Assembly (NCBI GenBank): GCA_964437185.1
Contig: CAYTFU010000001.1
Span: forward strand, 1 to 64,000
Reading direction: 5' to 3'
DNA from: UBA10103 sp964437185
GTDB taxonomy: Bacteria; Patescibacteriota; Minisyncoccia; Phycocordibacterales; UBA2100
Length of the DNA stretch: 64,000 nt
Shown in pieces: positions 16,869-25,746 of the stretch. Positions within the stretch are counted from its first letter, which is position 1. Each line of letters starts with the position of its first letter. A program made the position numbers and the translations under genes. The notes below the pieces were generated by a model. That model was given only the letters and a program-made list of their open reading frames with translations, was not told the origin of the DNA and did no database searches.

Positions 16869-16883
16869 GCGAAAAGTATATCA

Positions 16884-18167
16884 TTACAAAACGAGAGACT
16901 TCGCACCGATGTCGCGGCGGAATTGCATACCTTCAAAGTGAATCTTGCCAACCGCCTCGTACGCGCGATCGAGCGCTTGCTTCAAGGTACCACCCCGCGC
17001 GGAGACACCGAGCACTCTGCCACCTGAAGTCACGAGTTGCCCGTTTTCCATCGTGGTTCCTGCATGAAATACCACGACATCCGGCACGCGTTCAGCATCT
17101 TCAATTCCTGAAATGGGAAATCCCTTTTGGTAGGCATCGGGGTAACCGCCAGAGGCGATGACGATGTTCGCGGCAAAGCCCGTGTTCCATTCGATTTTCG
17201 TGGCCGCGCTATCGAGCGCTCCATCCACGCATGCTTCGAGGAGATCCAGCAGATCGCTCTTGAGGAGGCGCATGTACACCTGCGTTTCAGGATCGCCAAA
17301 ACGCGCGTTGTACTCTAAGACCTTCGGACCGTCGAGCGTCACAATGAGACCCGGAAACAGGAGCCCCTTAAACTCCGTGCCGCGGCGCGTGAGCGTCTCC
17401 AGTGTCCGACGCACCACATACGTTTCTATGTTTGAGGTCATTTCTGAGGTAACCCACGGCACGGGGGCGATCGTGCCCATGCCCCCCGTGTTCTTACCCT
17501 TGTCGTTATCTTGCGCGCGCTTATGATCTTGCGACGAAGGAAATGCGATGTGCGAAGCGCCGTCCGAAAGCACGTGCGCAGAAATCTCAGGTCCCTGTAA
17601 AAAATCTTCTATAACTACTTCACTTCCCGCGTCTTTATGGGTGCGCTCTACCATTATTTCTGTAATCGCCTTTTCAGCCTCTTCGATCGTGTCGCAAACG
17701 TACACGCCCTTCCCGAGCGCGAGCCCACTCGCCTTCACGACGATGGGTGTGCCTCGTTTATGTATGTATGCCCTTGCGGCCTCCGGATCAGTAAAGACCT
17801 CATACGTCGCGGTCGGCACACTGCCCTCCTGCATAAGTGCTTTAGCAAAAGCCTTGGAGCCTTCTATCTGCGCCGCATCTTTCGTCGGCCCCCAAATTCG
17901 CAAACCGCGCTGTGTAAAAAAATCCACTATGCCGCCGACAAACGCGTCATCAGGTCCTGGGACAGTCAAACCGATTTTATTTTCAATAGCAAAACGAGCA
18001 AGCTTCTCGAATTCCATAATACCAATCGGCACATTTTCCGCGATATTCCACGTGCCACCATTTCCCGGAGCGACGTAGATCTTCCCCACGCGCGGCGATT
18101 GCTTCAGCTTCCACACGAGCGCATGCTCGCGCGCGCCGCTTCCGATGACGAGAATATCGAGTGCCAT
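16884..18167 (-). CDS. purD: Phosphoribosylamine-glycine ligase
   Basis: 427 residues, complete ATP-grasp enzyme. N-terminus DILVIGSGAREHALVWKL, the substrate region APGNGGTWNIAENV, ATP-grasp core PIVVKASGLALGKGVYV and VVIEDFLQGPEISAHVLSDG, then NARFGDPETQVYM. It makes glycinamide ribonucleotide, the second step of purine synthesis. No other pur genes lie in the window, so either the pathway is scattered or this is a remnant. Confidence 0.95.
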   Translation of the reverse strand: MALDILVIGSGAREHALVWKLKQSPRVGKIYVAPGNGGTWNIAENVPIGIMEFEKLARFAIENKIGLTVPGPDDAFVGGIVDFFTQRGLRIWGPTKDAAQIEGSKAFAKALMQEGSVPTATYEVFTDPEAARAYIHKRGTPIVVKASGLALGKGVYVCDTIEEAEKAITEIMVERTHKDAGSEVVIEDFLQGPEISAHVLSDGASHIAFPSSQDHKRAQDNDKGKNTGGMGTIAPVPWVTSEMTSNIETYVVRRTLETLTRRGTEFKGLLFPGLIVTLDGPKVLEYNARFGDPETQVYMRLLKSDLLDLLEACVDGALDSAATKIEWNTGFAANIVIASGGYPDAYQKGFPISGIEDAERVPDVVVFHAGTTMENGQLVTSGGRVLGVSARGGTLKQALDRAYEAVGKIHFEGMQFRRDIGAKSLVL

Positions 18168-18215
18168 TCGTTCATTCTACTCTATCGGCGACGTAGAGCG
18201 AGCCGAGGAGCTAAA

Positions 18216-18240
18216 AAGACTTTCTGTAAGAAAGTCTTAT
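18216..18240 (-). terminator. Terminator after map
   Basis: AGACTTTCT/AGAAAGTCT hairpin followed by T5 on the minus strand, overlapping the map stop codon. It ends the long ribosomal transcript. Confidence 0.85.
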
Positions 18241-19007
18241 TCCTTCGTCAAAATCTCTGGGCCATCCTTTGTGACGAGTACCGTGTGCTCGGAATGGGCA
18301 GCTCTCGAACCATCGCGCGTGCGATATGAATGTCCGTCTTTATCGATATACAAATCTCCACTTCCGAGCGTCATCATGGGTTCGATCGCGATTACGAGCC
18401 CTTCCACGAGCTTCACGCCTCTTCCTGGCTCGCCGTAATTCGGCACGTGCGGCTCTTCGTGCACCTTGATACCGACGCCGTGGCCTGAAAGATTCTTTGG
18501 GTAGCCAAAATGATATTTCTCCGCGACACGCTGCACCGCGTACCCGATATCGCCCGTCGTGTTGCCGACGCGCGCCTCTTTAATGCCCGCCGCAAGCGCT
18601 TCCTTGGTCCCACGCACGAGCTCTTCATCATGGGGATCGCGCTTCGTGCCCGCAATCACCGTCACCGCGTGATCGGTGTAGAATCCTTTGTGCTTGATTC
18701 CAAAATCAAGTGACACGATGTCCCCGTCTTCAATCACAACACCGTTATCGCTCGCCGGTGAGTGCACGATCACATCGTTGATTGAAAGGCAGAGGGCGGA
18801 AGGATACGGCGTATCGTTCTTTCTTTCGGTATGTCCATAAAACGCGAGGAGATCGCCGTCGGCGCGTACCATCTCGTGAGCTTTTTCTTCGAGAAATCGA
18901 CCCGTTACGCCGGGGGCCACTAACTCGCGGAGCGTCCGGACGTGTCGCGCGAGCCTGCGCCCTCCCTCTCGCAGTGCGTCAATCTCTGCTTTCGATTTCG
19001 CGATCAT
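18237..19007 (-). CDS. map: Methionine aminopeptidase type I
   Basis: 256 residues. The five metal ligands are visible: Asp in VSLDFGIK, Asp in YTDHAVTV, His in LSGHGVGIKVHEEP, Glu in IAIEPMM, and Glu in HSEHTVLV. It removes N-terminal methionine from nascent proteins. Its start overlaps the adk stop by 4 bases, and the two follow secY as in most bacteria. The gene ends in a strong terminator. Confidence 0.97.
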   Translation of the reverse strand: MIAKSKAEIDALREGGRRLARHVRTLRELVAPGVTGRFLEEKAHEMVRADGDLLAFYGHTERKNDTPYPSALCLSINDVIVHSPASDNGVVIEDGDIVSLDFGIKHKGFYTDHAVTVIAGTKRDPHDEELVRGTKEALAAGIKEARVGNTTGDIGYAVQRVAEKYHFGYPKNLSGHGVGIKVHEEPHVPNYGEPGRGVKLVEGLVIAIEPMMTLGSGDLYIDKDGHSYRTRDGSRAAHSEHTVLVTKDGPEILTKE

Positions 19008-19591
19008 GCGAGCCCGAGGACTGAGAGTATTTCCTTATGGACAGTCTCAGTATCAGGCGCGCCATCTACCTCGTGAACGACGCGCCCTCTCTCTTTCAAA
19101 AATGTGAGCTGAGGCTCTACTTCAGCCTTGTGCCATGAAAGCCGCTTCTTGATCGCGTCTTCGGTGTCATCGCTGCGTCCTCGGCCCAAGAGCCGTTTAA
19201 TGCTTTCCTCTTCAGACAACGACAGCGAGATGATGTGATAATCGGCGCGCTTGTAGAAAACCATCGCGTCGTCCCACCCGCGCGTTTGGTCGGGTCCGCG
19301 CGCGAGACCATCGGCAATGATGTGCTCTTCGCCCTTGAATTGCTTTACGAGCGCGTCGGTCGTGAGGTATATCGGCATGAAATCGGGCATGCGCGCCCCG
19401 ATACCGACGACCTCATTGGTGAGTCCCGCCGTATATCCGCCGCGCGCGATCATGTCGCGCAACAGCTGGCCCATATCAATGTGAATGATTCCCTTGTCCG
19501 AGCGCTTCTTCAGCACATCGAGGAGAAGTTTTACCTGCGTACCCTTTCCAGCACCCTGCGGACCAAAAAATAAAACGGTGATGGGGTTCAT
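19004..19591 (-). CDS. adk: Adenylate kinase
   Basis: 195 residues, short-lid type. P-loop FGPQGAGKGTQ at the N-terminus, DMGQLLRDMI substrate loop, IADGLARGPDQTRGW in the position of the family's DGFPR motif, and RLLGRGRSDDTEDAIKKRL as the lid/arginine segment. It equilibrates ATP, ADP and AMP. DGLAR for DGFPR is a modest departure. It lies between the CMP-kinase-like gene and map. Confidence 0.93.
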   Translation of the reverse strand: MNPITVLFFGPQGAGKGTQVKLLLDVLKKRSDKGIIHIDMGQLLRDMIARGGYTAGLTNEVVGIGARMPDFMPIYLTTDALVKQFKGEEHIIADGLARGPDQTRGWDDAMVFYKRADYHIISLSLSEEESIKRLLGRGRSDDTEDAIKKRLSWHKAEVEPQLTFLKERGRVVHEVDGAPDTETVHKEILSVLGLA

Positions 19592-19606
19592 ATGCGCAAT
19601 TATAAA

Positions 19607-20170
19607 TTACTCACGTTGCCAACGCGAATAGCTTTCGAGCAACTCGCTTACGACACTATCGAGACTATTATCCTTTGTGTCGATACAGAGATCAAAGTTT
19701 TTGGGGTCGGTCGGATCAACGTTGTACAAGGCCATATACCGCTTTTGCTCGCTTGCAAATCGTCGGTCAATGCTTGCGCGCACCTCTTCAAGCGTACTCG
19801 CGCTCTCGCTCACGCGACGCTCCTCGCGCACGTCGTTGAAAATGCGTTGTGCCGCCGAGTCCGCGTCGAGGGAAAGAAATACCTTAAACGAATCCGGCAT
19901 CCAGTGCCATGCCATACGAGAATCGATGACAAGTTTTGATTCGCTTTTGCCCATGTCGCGGAGCAGACCATCGACTTTAAAGTCGATGTCTTTTTGCTCC
20001 TCGGCAGAAAGATTCGTCGCCTCGACCGATTCTCCGCGCTCTGCAGCGATCTTTCGAAAGAGATCTCCCGAGGAGAAGTGACGATACCCCAAAATTCGCG
20101 CAACTTCTTTCGCGGTCGAAGACTTTCCTGAACCAAGTGAGCCCGCAATCGTGATGAGCTCTCGTTTCAT
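19607..20170 (-). CDS. Cytidylate kinase-like P-loop kinase
   Basis: 187 residues. N-terminal P-loop ITIAGSLGSGKSSTAKEVARILGYRHFSSGDLFRKIA resembles archaeal-type CMP kinases (cytidylate kinase-like family PF13189). The middle has VIDSRMAWHWMPDSFKVFLSLDAD and the end NFDLCIDTKDNSLDSVV. It probably phosphorylates CMP/dCMP or a related nucleoside monophosphate. It is inserted between secY and adk, a pairing that is otherwise usually adjacent. Confidence 0.8.
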   Translation of the reverse strand: MKRELITIAGSLGSGKSSTAKEVARILGYRHFSSGDLFRKIAAERGESVEATNLSAEEQKDIDFKVDGLLRDMGKSESKLVIDSRMAWHWMPDSFKVFLSLDADSAAQRIFNDVREERRVSESASTLEEVRASIDRRFASEQKRYMALYNVDPTDPKNFDLCIDTKDNSLDSVVSELLESYSRWQRE

Positions 20171-20173
20171 TGG

Positions 20174-21448
20174 CTAATATTCTCGAATCGAGGTCTGCGC
20201 GTCAATCTTTTTCACAACATCAAGCACGACAGAGACGACTATGAGGAGTGCGGTACCACCGATTGTAATGACCGTAAGGCCTGTGATGCCCTGGAGGATG
20301 ATCGGAAGCACCGCGAGAACGCCGAGGAAGAGCGCGCCGACGAGCGTGATGCGTGTGATGATGTTTCCGAGGTACTCGGCAGTCGTAACGCCCGGACGAA
20401 CGCCGGGGATGAACGCGCCGTTCTTCTGGAGATTCTTTGCGATCTGACTCGGCTCAAACGTAATCGCTGTATAGAAATACGTAAAGACGAACACGAGCAA
20501 GAAGTAGAGGCTGCCGTAGATCCACTGATTCGCGAGTCCGCTCACAACCGCGCTACCCGCCGATGCGAGCCATGCGATGGAGCTCTTCGAGAGGAACGTC
20601 GCGATCATCTGTGGGAAGAGGAGAATCGAGAGCGCGAAAATGATCGGGATCACGCCCGCCTGATTGACGCGAAGTGGAAGGTACGTAGAAACGCCGCCGA
20701 GAACCTTCGTACCCCGCACGCGGCGCGCGTACGTGACAGGTATCGGACGCTCCGCTTCGGTAATGAAGACAACGCCCGCGATCACGAGTGCAGCTGCGGC
20801 AGCGAAACCGATGTAGACCGGAATCTGCGCGACGTCGAACGAGAAGATGAGCTGCGCAATGCTCGAAGGAAGCGCGGAGACGATACCCGCAAAGATGATG
20901 AGCGATACTCCGTTGCCCACGCCGAATTCAGTGATCAATTCTCCGATCCACATGATAAGCATCGCGCCAGCTGCGATCACGAAGACGTTGGTCGCAAACG
21001 AAAGCGGCGAGAGCTGCGAAACGATGCCGTTTTGCTGCAAGAGGAGCAAAAAGCCGAACGCTTGAATGAACGCGAGCGGCACAGCGAGATACCGCGAGTA
21101 CTGCATAAAGCGCATACGCCCCGCATCGCCCTCTTCTTGGTACATCTCTTTGAGTTTCGGGACGAGAATGGTCATGAGCTGCATGACAATGGATGCAGTG
21201 ATGAAGGGCGACACACCGATCATCATGATTGAGAGATTCGAAAACCCGCCTCCCGAGAAAATGTTGAGAAGTCCGAGAAACTGATTGTTTGAGAGAAACG
21301 CCTCAAGCTGCGCGATGTCGATACCAGGAATTGGAATAGCCGCGAGGAAACGAAACACGATGAGCGCGCCGAGGACGAACAAGATGCGCGTCCGCAAAAC
21401 CTCATCGAGGAAGATGAGTTTAACTTTGCGAAGGAATGCCTCTCCCAT
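20174..21448 (-). CDS. secY: Preprotein translocase subunit SecY
   Basis: 424 residues with about ten membrane helices. Landmarks: RILFVLGALIVFRFLAAIPIPGID, the plug region NIFSGGGFSNLSIMMIGVSPFITASIVMQL, and late FIPGVRPGVTTAEYLGNIITRITLVGA. It forms the Sec channel with SecE. It lies 4 bases after rplO as the last spc-type gene. Confidence 0.97.
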   Translation of the reverse strand: MGEAFLRKVKLIFLDEVLRTRILFVLGALIVFRFLAAIPIPGIDIAQLEAFLSNNQFLGLLNIFSGGGFSNLSIMMIGVSPFITASIVMQLMTILVPKLKEMYQEEGDAGRMRFMQYSRYLAVPLAFIQAFGFLLLLQQNGIVSQLSPLSFATNVFVIAAGAMLIMWIGELITEFGVGNGVSLIIFAGIVSALPSSIAQLIFSFDVAQIPVYIGFAAAAALVIAGVVFITEAERPIPVTYARRVRGTKVLGGVSTYLPLRVNQAGVIPIIFALSILLFPQMIATFLSKSSIAWLASAGSAVVSGLANQWIYGSLYFLLVFVFTYFYTAITFEPSQIAKNLQKNGAFIPGVRPGVTTAEYLGNIITRITLVGALFLGVLAVLPIILQGITGLTVITIGGTALLIVVSVVLDVVKKIDAQTSIREY

Positions 21449-21452
21449 AAGT

Positions 21453-21896
21453 CTATGCGATCACTCCGCCCGCCTTTTCGATTGCGTTTCGCGCAGAGGC
21501 GGACATAGAGATACCCTTGAATGAGATTTTTTTGGTCATGGTGCCGCCGCCAACGATCTTCACAGGCACCATTCTACGCTCGCGCACAATTCCCTTCTCC
21601 GCGAGAGTACGAAGGCTCACTTCGCTTCCAGCATCAAACAAAGCCTCAATGCGAGGGATGGTAAGGACGAGCGCATCGAGTTTGGTGCCATCAACGGTAC
21701 GGCCGCGATTTTTGCCGTAGCCACGTCGCTTCGGGATTTTCTTGATGATATCGCGCATCTCAGGGCGCTTCTTGCGTCCCGCACGTGCGTCCTGACCCTT
21801 TGTACCGCGGCCGGAGGTCTTGCCTCGCTTACCGCCGCGTCCAACACGCATGCGAGCGCGTGCCGTAACCCTTTTGAGTGTATTGAGTGTTGCCAT
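21453..21896 (-). CDS. rplO: 50S ribosomal protein L15
   Basis: 147 residues. Gly/Arg-rich N-terminus RMRVGRGGKRGKTSGRGTKGQDARAG, central KRRGYGKNRG, and C-terminal VKIVGGGTMTKKISFKGISMSASARNAIEKAGG. It directly follows rpsE with only 24 bases between; the usual rpmD (L30) gene is absent. Confidence 0.97.
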   Translation of the reverse strand: MATLNTLKRVTARARMRVGRGGKRGKTSGRGTKGQDARAGRKKRPEMRDIIKKIPKRRGYGKNRGRTVDGTKLDALVLTIPRIEALFDAGSEVSLRTLAEKGIVRERRMVPVKIVGGGTMTKKISFKGISMSASARNAIEKAGGVIA

Positions 21897-21920
21897 ACTA
21901 TTTATAGTGAGTAGATTGAA

Positions 21921-22532
21921 CTATTTTGTTCGCACGAGTGTCTTGAGCGCTTCGATCGCAGCTCGCGCATTGTTGACCGGATTCTTGCTTCGCGAAAGAA
22001 GCTTTGCCGTGACATCGGAAACTCCGGCGAGCTCAAGCACGGTACGCACCGATGAACCTGCCACCAATCCGCGTCCTGGGCTCGGACGAATCTGAACACG
22101 CGATGCGCAGTACTTGGACTCGACGTTGCGAGAAATGCTGCGATTTTTGGTGAGGTTGAGGCTGATCATGGCACGCTTCGCGGCACGGGTCGCCTTGTCG
22201 ATCGCCTGCGCCGTATCTGCCGCTTTTCCAAGCCCCACGCCCACGCGCCCTTTCTTATCTCCAATCACGAGTGCGGCGCTGAAGTTGAATCGACGACCGC
22301 CAGCCATAACACGAGCAACACGTCGGATGCCGATGAGCTTTTGGGCAAACTCGCTGCGACGCTCGTCGGTACGAGGACCGCCGCGACCAGGGCGACCGCG
22401 ACCACCACCTCCACGACGATCACGGTTTCCGCGGCCAGCGGGAGCGGGAGCTTTCGAGCTGCGATCATCAACAGCCACGACCGCGACTTCCGTCTCGACT
22501 CCCTTTGCCTCTTCTGTGTGTGCGTCAGTCAT
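21921..22532 (-). CDS. rpsE: 30S ribosomal protein S5
   Basis: 203 residues, longer than the usual 165 because of a low-complexity Arg/Gly N-terminus (about residues 28-58). The S5 core is clear: EFAQKLIGIRRVARVMAGGRRFNFSAALVIGDKKGRVGVGLGKA and GRGLVAGSSVRTVLELAGVSD. It affects decoding accuracy and mRNA unwinding. It lies between rplR and rplO. Confidence 0.97.
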   Translation of the reverse strand: MTDAHTEEAKGVETEVAVVAVDDRSSKAPAPAGRGNRDRRGGGGRGRPGRGGPRTDERRSEFAQKLIGIRRVARVMAGGRRFNFSAALVIGDKKGRVGVGLGKAADTAQAIDKATRAAKRAMISLNLTKNRSISRNVESKYCASRVQIRPSPGRGLVAGSSVRTVLELAGVSDVTAKLLSRSKNPVNNARAAIEALKTLVRTK

Positions 22533-22542
22533 ATCGTTGTAA

Positions 22543-22887
22543 TTAAAATTCTAATCCCGCGGTTCTCGCAGCATCTGCAAACGCTTTAATCGTACCCGTG
22601 TACTGAAATCCGCCACGATCAAACACAACGGCCTTCACCCCCTTCTCGCTCGCGCGCTTCACGAGCGTGGAAGCCGCAAACTCCGCTCGCTCGCGGGGAG
22701 TCTTTCCTTTCTCAGAACGCGAGGAAACAGACGCAAGCGTGAGACCCTTTGTATCGTCGATAATCTGCGCTGTGAGCTGGGTATTTGACTTGAACACCGC
22801 GAGTCGAGGGCGCTCGGCAGTGCCGATTACCTTCGCGCGCACGCGATTGTGCCGCCGATCTCTTTTTTGTGTCTTTGAAAGTTCCAT
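22543..22887 (-). CDS. rplR: 50S ribosomal protein L18
   Basis: 114 residues. RRHNRVRAKVIGTAERPRLAVFKSNTQLTAQIIDD, ARTLVKRASEKGVKAVVFDRGGFQYTG-type ending, and ALADAARTAGLEF-like C-terminus. It binds 5S rRNA. It lies between rplF and rpsE. Confidence 0.97.
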   Translation of the reverse strand: MELSKTQKRDRRHNRVRAKVIGTAERPRLAVFKSNTQLTAQIIDDTKGLTLASVSSRSEKGKTPRERAEFAASTLVKRASEKGVKAVVFDRGGFQYTGTIKAFADAARTAGLEF

Positions 22888-22914
22888 AAATTTACTAGTG
22901 GTGAAATCGAATTA

Positions 22915-23460
22915 TTACGCGGCGGCCGACGCAGCCTTCTTACCCTGCTTCTGACGGACGACCTCGCCCTCGTAACGAATACCCTTCCCCTTGTACGGCT
23001 CCGGCTTCTTCTTCGCACGAATCGTCGCGGCAAATTCACCAACACGCTCCTTATCTGCGCCCGAGATCGTAATAATATTTTTCTCCACGAGGGCAGTGAT
23101 TCCTTCGGGAACAACGAAAAATACCGGGTGCGAAAATCCGAGTGCCAGCTTGAGCTGCTTGCCGGAGAGTTCTGCTTTATATCCAATACCCTCAACTTGC
23201 AACTTTTTTACAAATGGCGTATTGACACCCGCAATCATGTTGCGCACGTGCGCAGCGTACGTGCCCCAGAGCGCACGACCGAGGCGAGACGTTTCCTTCG
23301 GCGCAACAGTGACTTCTCCATTTGCGACAGCTATCGTGACAGCGGGGTGGATTGATCGCTTCAGTGTCGCAAGCTTTCCCTTCACCACAATTTCATGAGA
23401 TACGACCGACACGTCCGTGCCCGCAGGTATCGCTATTGGTCTTTTTCCAGTTCTTGACAT
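22915..23460 (-). CDS. rplF: 50S ribosomal protein L6
   Basis: 181 residues. MSRTGKRPIAIPAGTDVSV at the start, VEGIGYKAELSGKQLKLALGFSHPVFF in the middle, and RAKKKPEPYKGKGIRYEGEVVRQKQGKK at the end, all standard uL6. A short Ala tail follows. Confidence 0.97.
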   Translation of the reverse strand: MSRTGKRPIAIPAGTDVSVVSHEIVVKGKLATLKRSIHPAVTIAVANGEVTVAPKETSRLGRALWGTYAAHVRNMIAGVNTPFVKKLQVEGIGYKAELSGKQLKLALGFSHPVFFVVPEGITALVEKNIITISGADKERVGEFAATIRAKKKPEPYKGKGIRYEGEVVRQKQGKKAASAAA

Positions 23461-23484
23461 AAATATGTATCGAGCATCATCAAA

Positions 23485-23880
23485 TTACCAAACTTCGAAA
23501 AGGGCTTCGCCACCCATCTTTTCTTTGCGAGCCTCTTTGTCGGTCAAAACACCCTTCGGCGTCGAGAGAAGAAGAGCTCCATACCCGTAGCGGACAGGAA
23601 CAATCTCTCGAAAACTCTTGTACATGCGGCGCCCTGGCTTCGAGATGCGCTTTACGCCCCTGATCGCGTGCTCGCCTGCGCCATCGTACTTGAGCGTAAC
23701 GTCGAGCGTCTTGCGTACCTTCTTACCTTTCTTTTCGACTGCGGTGACAAAACCAGCGTCTTTCAATTTCTCAGCGACAGCCATCTTGAAAGCGGAGAAC
23801 GGTACCGAAACCGACGCTTTCTTGATTGCGCCTGCATTCTTGAGCGAGATTATGAAGTCACCGATAGGGTCGTTTACCAT
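23485..23880 (-). CDS. rpsH: 30S ribosomal protein S8
   Basis: 131 residues. MVNDPIGDFIISLKNAG start, GVKRISKPGRRMYKSF and YGALLLSTPKGVLTDKEARKEKMGGEALFEVW end, standard uS8. It binds 16S rRNA and, in other bacteria, represses the spc operon. It follows rpsN. Confidence 0.97.
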   Translation of the reverse strand: MVNDPIGDFIISLKNAGAIKKASVSVPFSAFKMAVAEKLKDAGFVTAVEKKGKKVRKTLDVTLKYDGAGEHAIRGVKRISKPGRRMYKSFREIVPVRYGYGALLLSTPKGVLTDKEARKEKMGGEALFEVW

Positions 23881-23907
23881 AGTTTATTTATAGTGAGCGT
23901 AGTCGAA

Positions 23908-24093
23908 CTACCATGAGCTTTTCTTTATTCCAGGAATGTTGCCTTCGAGCGCTTCTTCGCGGAAACAAATACGGCAGAGGTTGAAATCACGCATAAATCC
24001 GCGCGGACGACCGCATTTGAAGCAGCGTCGTACCGTACGGCTCGAGAATTTCGGCGTACGATTCGCCTTTATGATCATTGATTTCTTTGCCAT
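23908..24093 (-). CDS. rpsN: 30S ribosomal protein S14, zinc type
   Basis: 61 residues from the ATG at 24091-24093. RRCFKCGRPRGFMRDFNLCRICFREEALEGNIPG contains two CxxC pairs for a zinc ion, the short C+ form of uS14. It is separated from rplE by an unrelated gene rather than being adjacent. Confidence 0.96.
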   Translation of the reverse strand: MAKKSMIIKANRTPKFSSRTVRRCFKCGRPRGFMRDFNLCRICFREEALEGNIPGIKKSSW

Positions 24094-24210
24094 GAGTGTA
24101 TGCCTGAGGAGAGATTGGAAGGCCGTGCACCCCACCTTTCGGATGTTGGGTTAAGAACCTTCCTCTGTGACTTTGTTCTCACGATATCTTGGGATAGACC
24201 CTAGATCAGC

Positions 24211-24240
24211 TAAAAACAAAGCCCCCTACGAGGCTCCAGA
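24211..24240 (-). terminator. Possible terminator after the inserted spc gene
   Basis: Short stem AGCC/GGCT followed on the minus strand by TTTGTTTTTAG. Weak hairpin but a clear T-run. 24094-24327 holds no coding signal. Confidence 0.45.
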
Positions 24241-24327
24241 AATATACGCGAGATGAAGGCGGAAGTCAACAACACAGAACCTCACGCCCTCCACCGTGGA
24301 GCAAAGTTGCGGCACGGCCCGATCCCA

Positions 24328-24774
24328 TCATTCTTTCCTCTCGCCTGGAATGTATCCCTTCTCCCATATTTTCTTCTCGGCCCGCACCACCAAAGCTGCC
24401 CTGCGATGTTCGTCAAACATGGGGAGTCCAGGTATGTCGTACTTCAAAAACATCTCGAGAAAGACCTGGTTACTCTTTCTATCCGCCGCGTTAAAACCTT
24501 TTCTTACCCGCTCCCGCTTATTGGCAAACTTGTCCATATCGTGGAGAACCAGCTCGGCGAGCTTATTATCGAAAACTTCCTCAAGTGTCGCCATCTCCTG
24601 CTTATCCTTCGCGACCCGTCCGATCTGCACTTTCAAAGCCCGCAAGATCTCGGGCCCGTACCCCTCGGTGTCCGGGTACAGCTCCTTCAGACCTTTGATA
24701 ACGGCAACAAGTCCTTCAACATCCCTCGGAAGGTTCACACTTGGCCGCTGAACCGGTATTCGATCCTTTACCAT
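24328..24774 (-). CDS. Unknown protein inserted in the spc operon
   Basis: 148 residues from the ATG at 24772-24774. Helical and charged: VKDRIPVQRPSVNLPRDVEG, LVAVIKGLKELYPD, ATLEEVFDNKLAELVLHDMDKFA, KRERVRKGFNAADRKSNQ, and EHRRAALVVRAEKKIWEKGY. I do not recognise a family and see no catalytic motif. It lies between rplE and rpsN, which are adjacent in nearly all bacteria, and is followed by a weak terminator. It could be a ribosome-associated factor or an inserted cassette. Confidence 0.65.
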   Translation of the reverse strand: MVKDRIPVQRPSVNLPRDVEGLVAVIKGLKELYPDTEGYGPEILRALKVQIGRVAKDKQEMATLEEVFDNKLAELVLHDMDKFANKRERVRKGFNAADRKSNQVFLEMFLKYDIPGLPMFDEHRRAALVVRAEKKIWEKGYIPGERKE

Positions 24775-24845
24775 GGTATATAAAAAGATAATCGCTGATA
24801 CTTGCGTTCCGTCGGCACGCATCACCAGTTATTTGGGACGTGAGA

Positions 24846-25385
24846 TTACTTCCCCTCCTGAAGCGGGACGCCGAGGTAGCGAAGGTAGGCCTCTGCATCT
24901 TTCTTGTTCTTTGCGGTTGTGACGATCGTGACTGCGATGCCGAAGACATCTTTTGCGTCTTCATCGGAAGTCTCAGGGAATACCGTGTGCTCTTTGAGGC
25001 CAATCGTTATGTTGCCCATTTCGTCGATTGCCGAGGGTTTGATGCCACGAAAGTCTTTTACACGGGGAAGGACGACGTGTACAAGTTTGTCGAAAAAGGA
25101 TTGCATACGCGCTCCGCGAAGCGTTACCTGATACCCCACCGTATCGCCTGCGCGGCTTTTAAAATTCGCGATAGATTTCTTAGATCCTCGCGGCGCAGGG
25201 GCTTGACCCGTGATGCGCGTGATCCGATCGACGATGAGCTCGAGGCGTTTCTTATCCTTATTGGCCTTGCCGACGCCCACGGAAACCGCAATCTTCTGCA
25301 TGCGCGGTGCCTGCATCACGTTGGTGTAGCCGAGCGGCGCCTTGAGAGCCTCGAATGTTTTCGTATGTACCGTTGCTGTTTTCAT
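24846..25385 (-). CDS. rplE: 50S ribosomal protein L5
   Basis: About 179 residues from the ATG at 25383-25385, which places GYTNVMQAPRMQKIAVSVGVGKA at the usual distance from the N-terminus; an ATG at 25430 gives an unlikely 15-residue extension. Later landmarks: SIANFKSRAGDTVGYQVTLRG and VVLPRVKDFRGI. It binds 5S rRNA. It follows rplX. Confidence 0.95.
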   Translation of the reverse strand: MKTATVHTKTFEALKAPLGYTNVMQAPRMQKIAVSVGVGKANKDKKRLELIVDRITRITGQAPAPRGSKKSIANFKSRAGDTVGYQVTLRGARMQSFFDKLVHVVLPRVKDFRGIKPSAIDEMGNITIGLKEHTVFPETSDEDAKDVFGIAVTIVTTAKNKKDAEAYLRYLGVPLQEGK

Positions 25386-25434
25386 ATTACTTGTAGCGAG
25401 TTTACCTGTGGTGAATATCTGCTGAACCATCGAA

Positions 25435-25746
25435 CTATTTGAGCTCTTCCCCGCTCTTCACAGCGACGCGCGTGCGAACCCCCTCTTTATCGCGCGTAAT
25501 CTTGATCCGCGTCGACTTGCCGGTCTTCGGATCAACGAGCATCACATTCGACGCGTGAATCGGCATCGGCTTATCAATGATCTGACCACTGCGGCTTTGC
25601 TGCGTCGGCTTGCGATGCCGCTTTACGAGATTGATACCATCGAGGAGTACCATGTTTCTATCTTTAAGAATGCGTGCGATCGTGCCCGTCTGTCCGCGAC
25701 TCTTGCCTGCGATTACCGCTACCTTGTCTCCCTTTTTGAGTTTCAT
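25435..25746 (-). CDS. rplX: 50S ribosomal protein L24
   Basis: 103 residues. KOW motif at the N-terminus (LKKGDKVAVIAGKSRGQTGTIARIL), then VLLDGINLVKRHRKPTQQSRSG and SNVMLVDPKTGK. It overlaps rplN by 4 bases (ATGA). Confidence 0.97.
   Translation of the reverse strand: MKLKKGDKVAVIAGKSRGQTGTIARILKDRNMVLLDGINLVKRHRKPTQQSRSGQIIDKPMPIHASNVMLVDPKTGKSTRIKITRDKEGVRTRVAVKSGEELK

Noticed and set aside
17637..18329. Plus-strand open frame of 230 codons
   Set aside because: Antisense to purD and the map end; no recognisable protein features.
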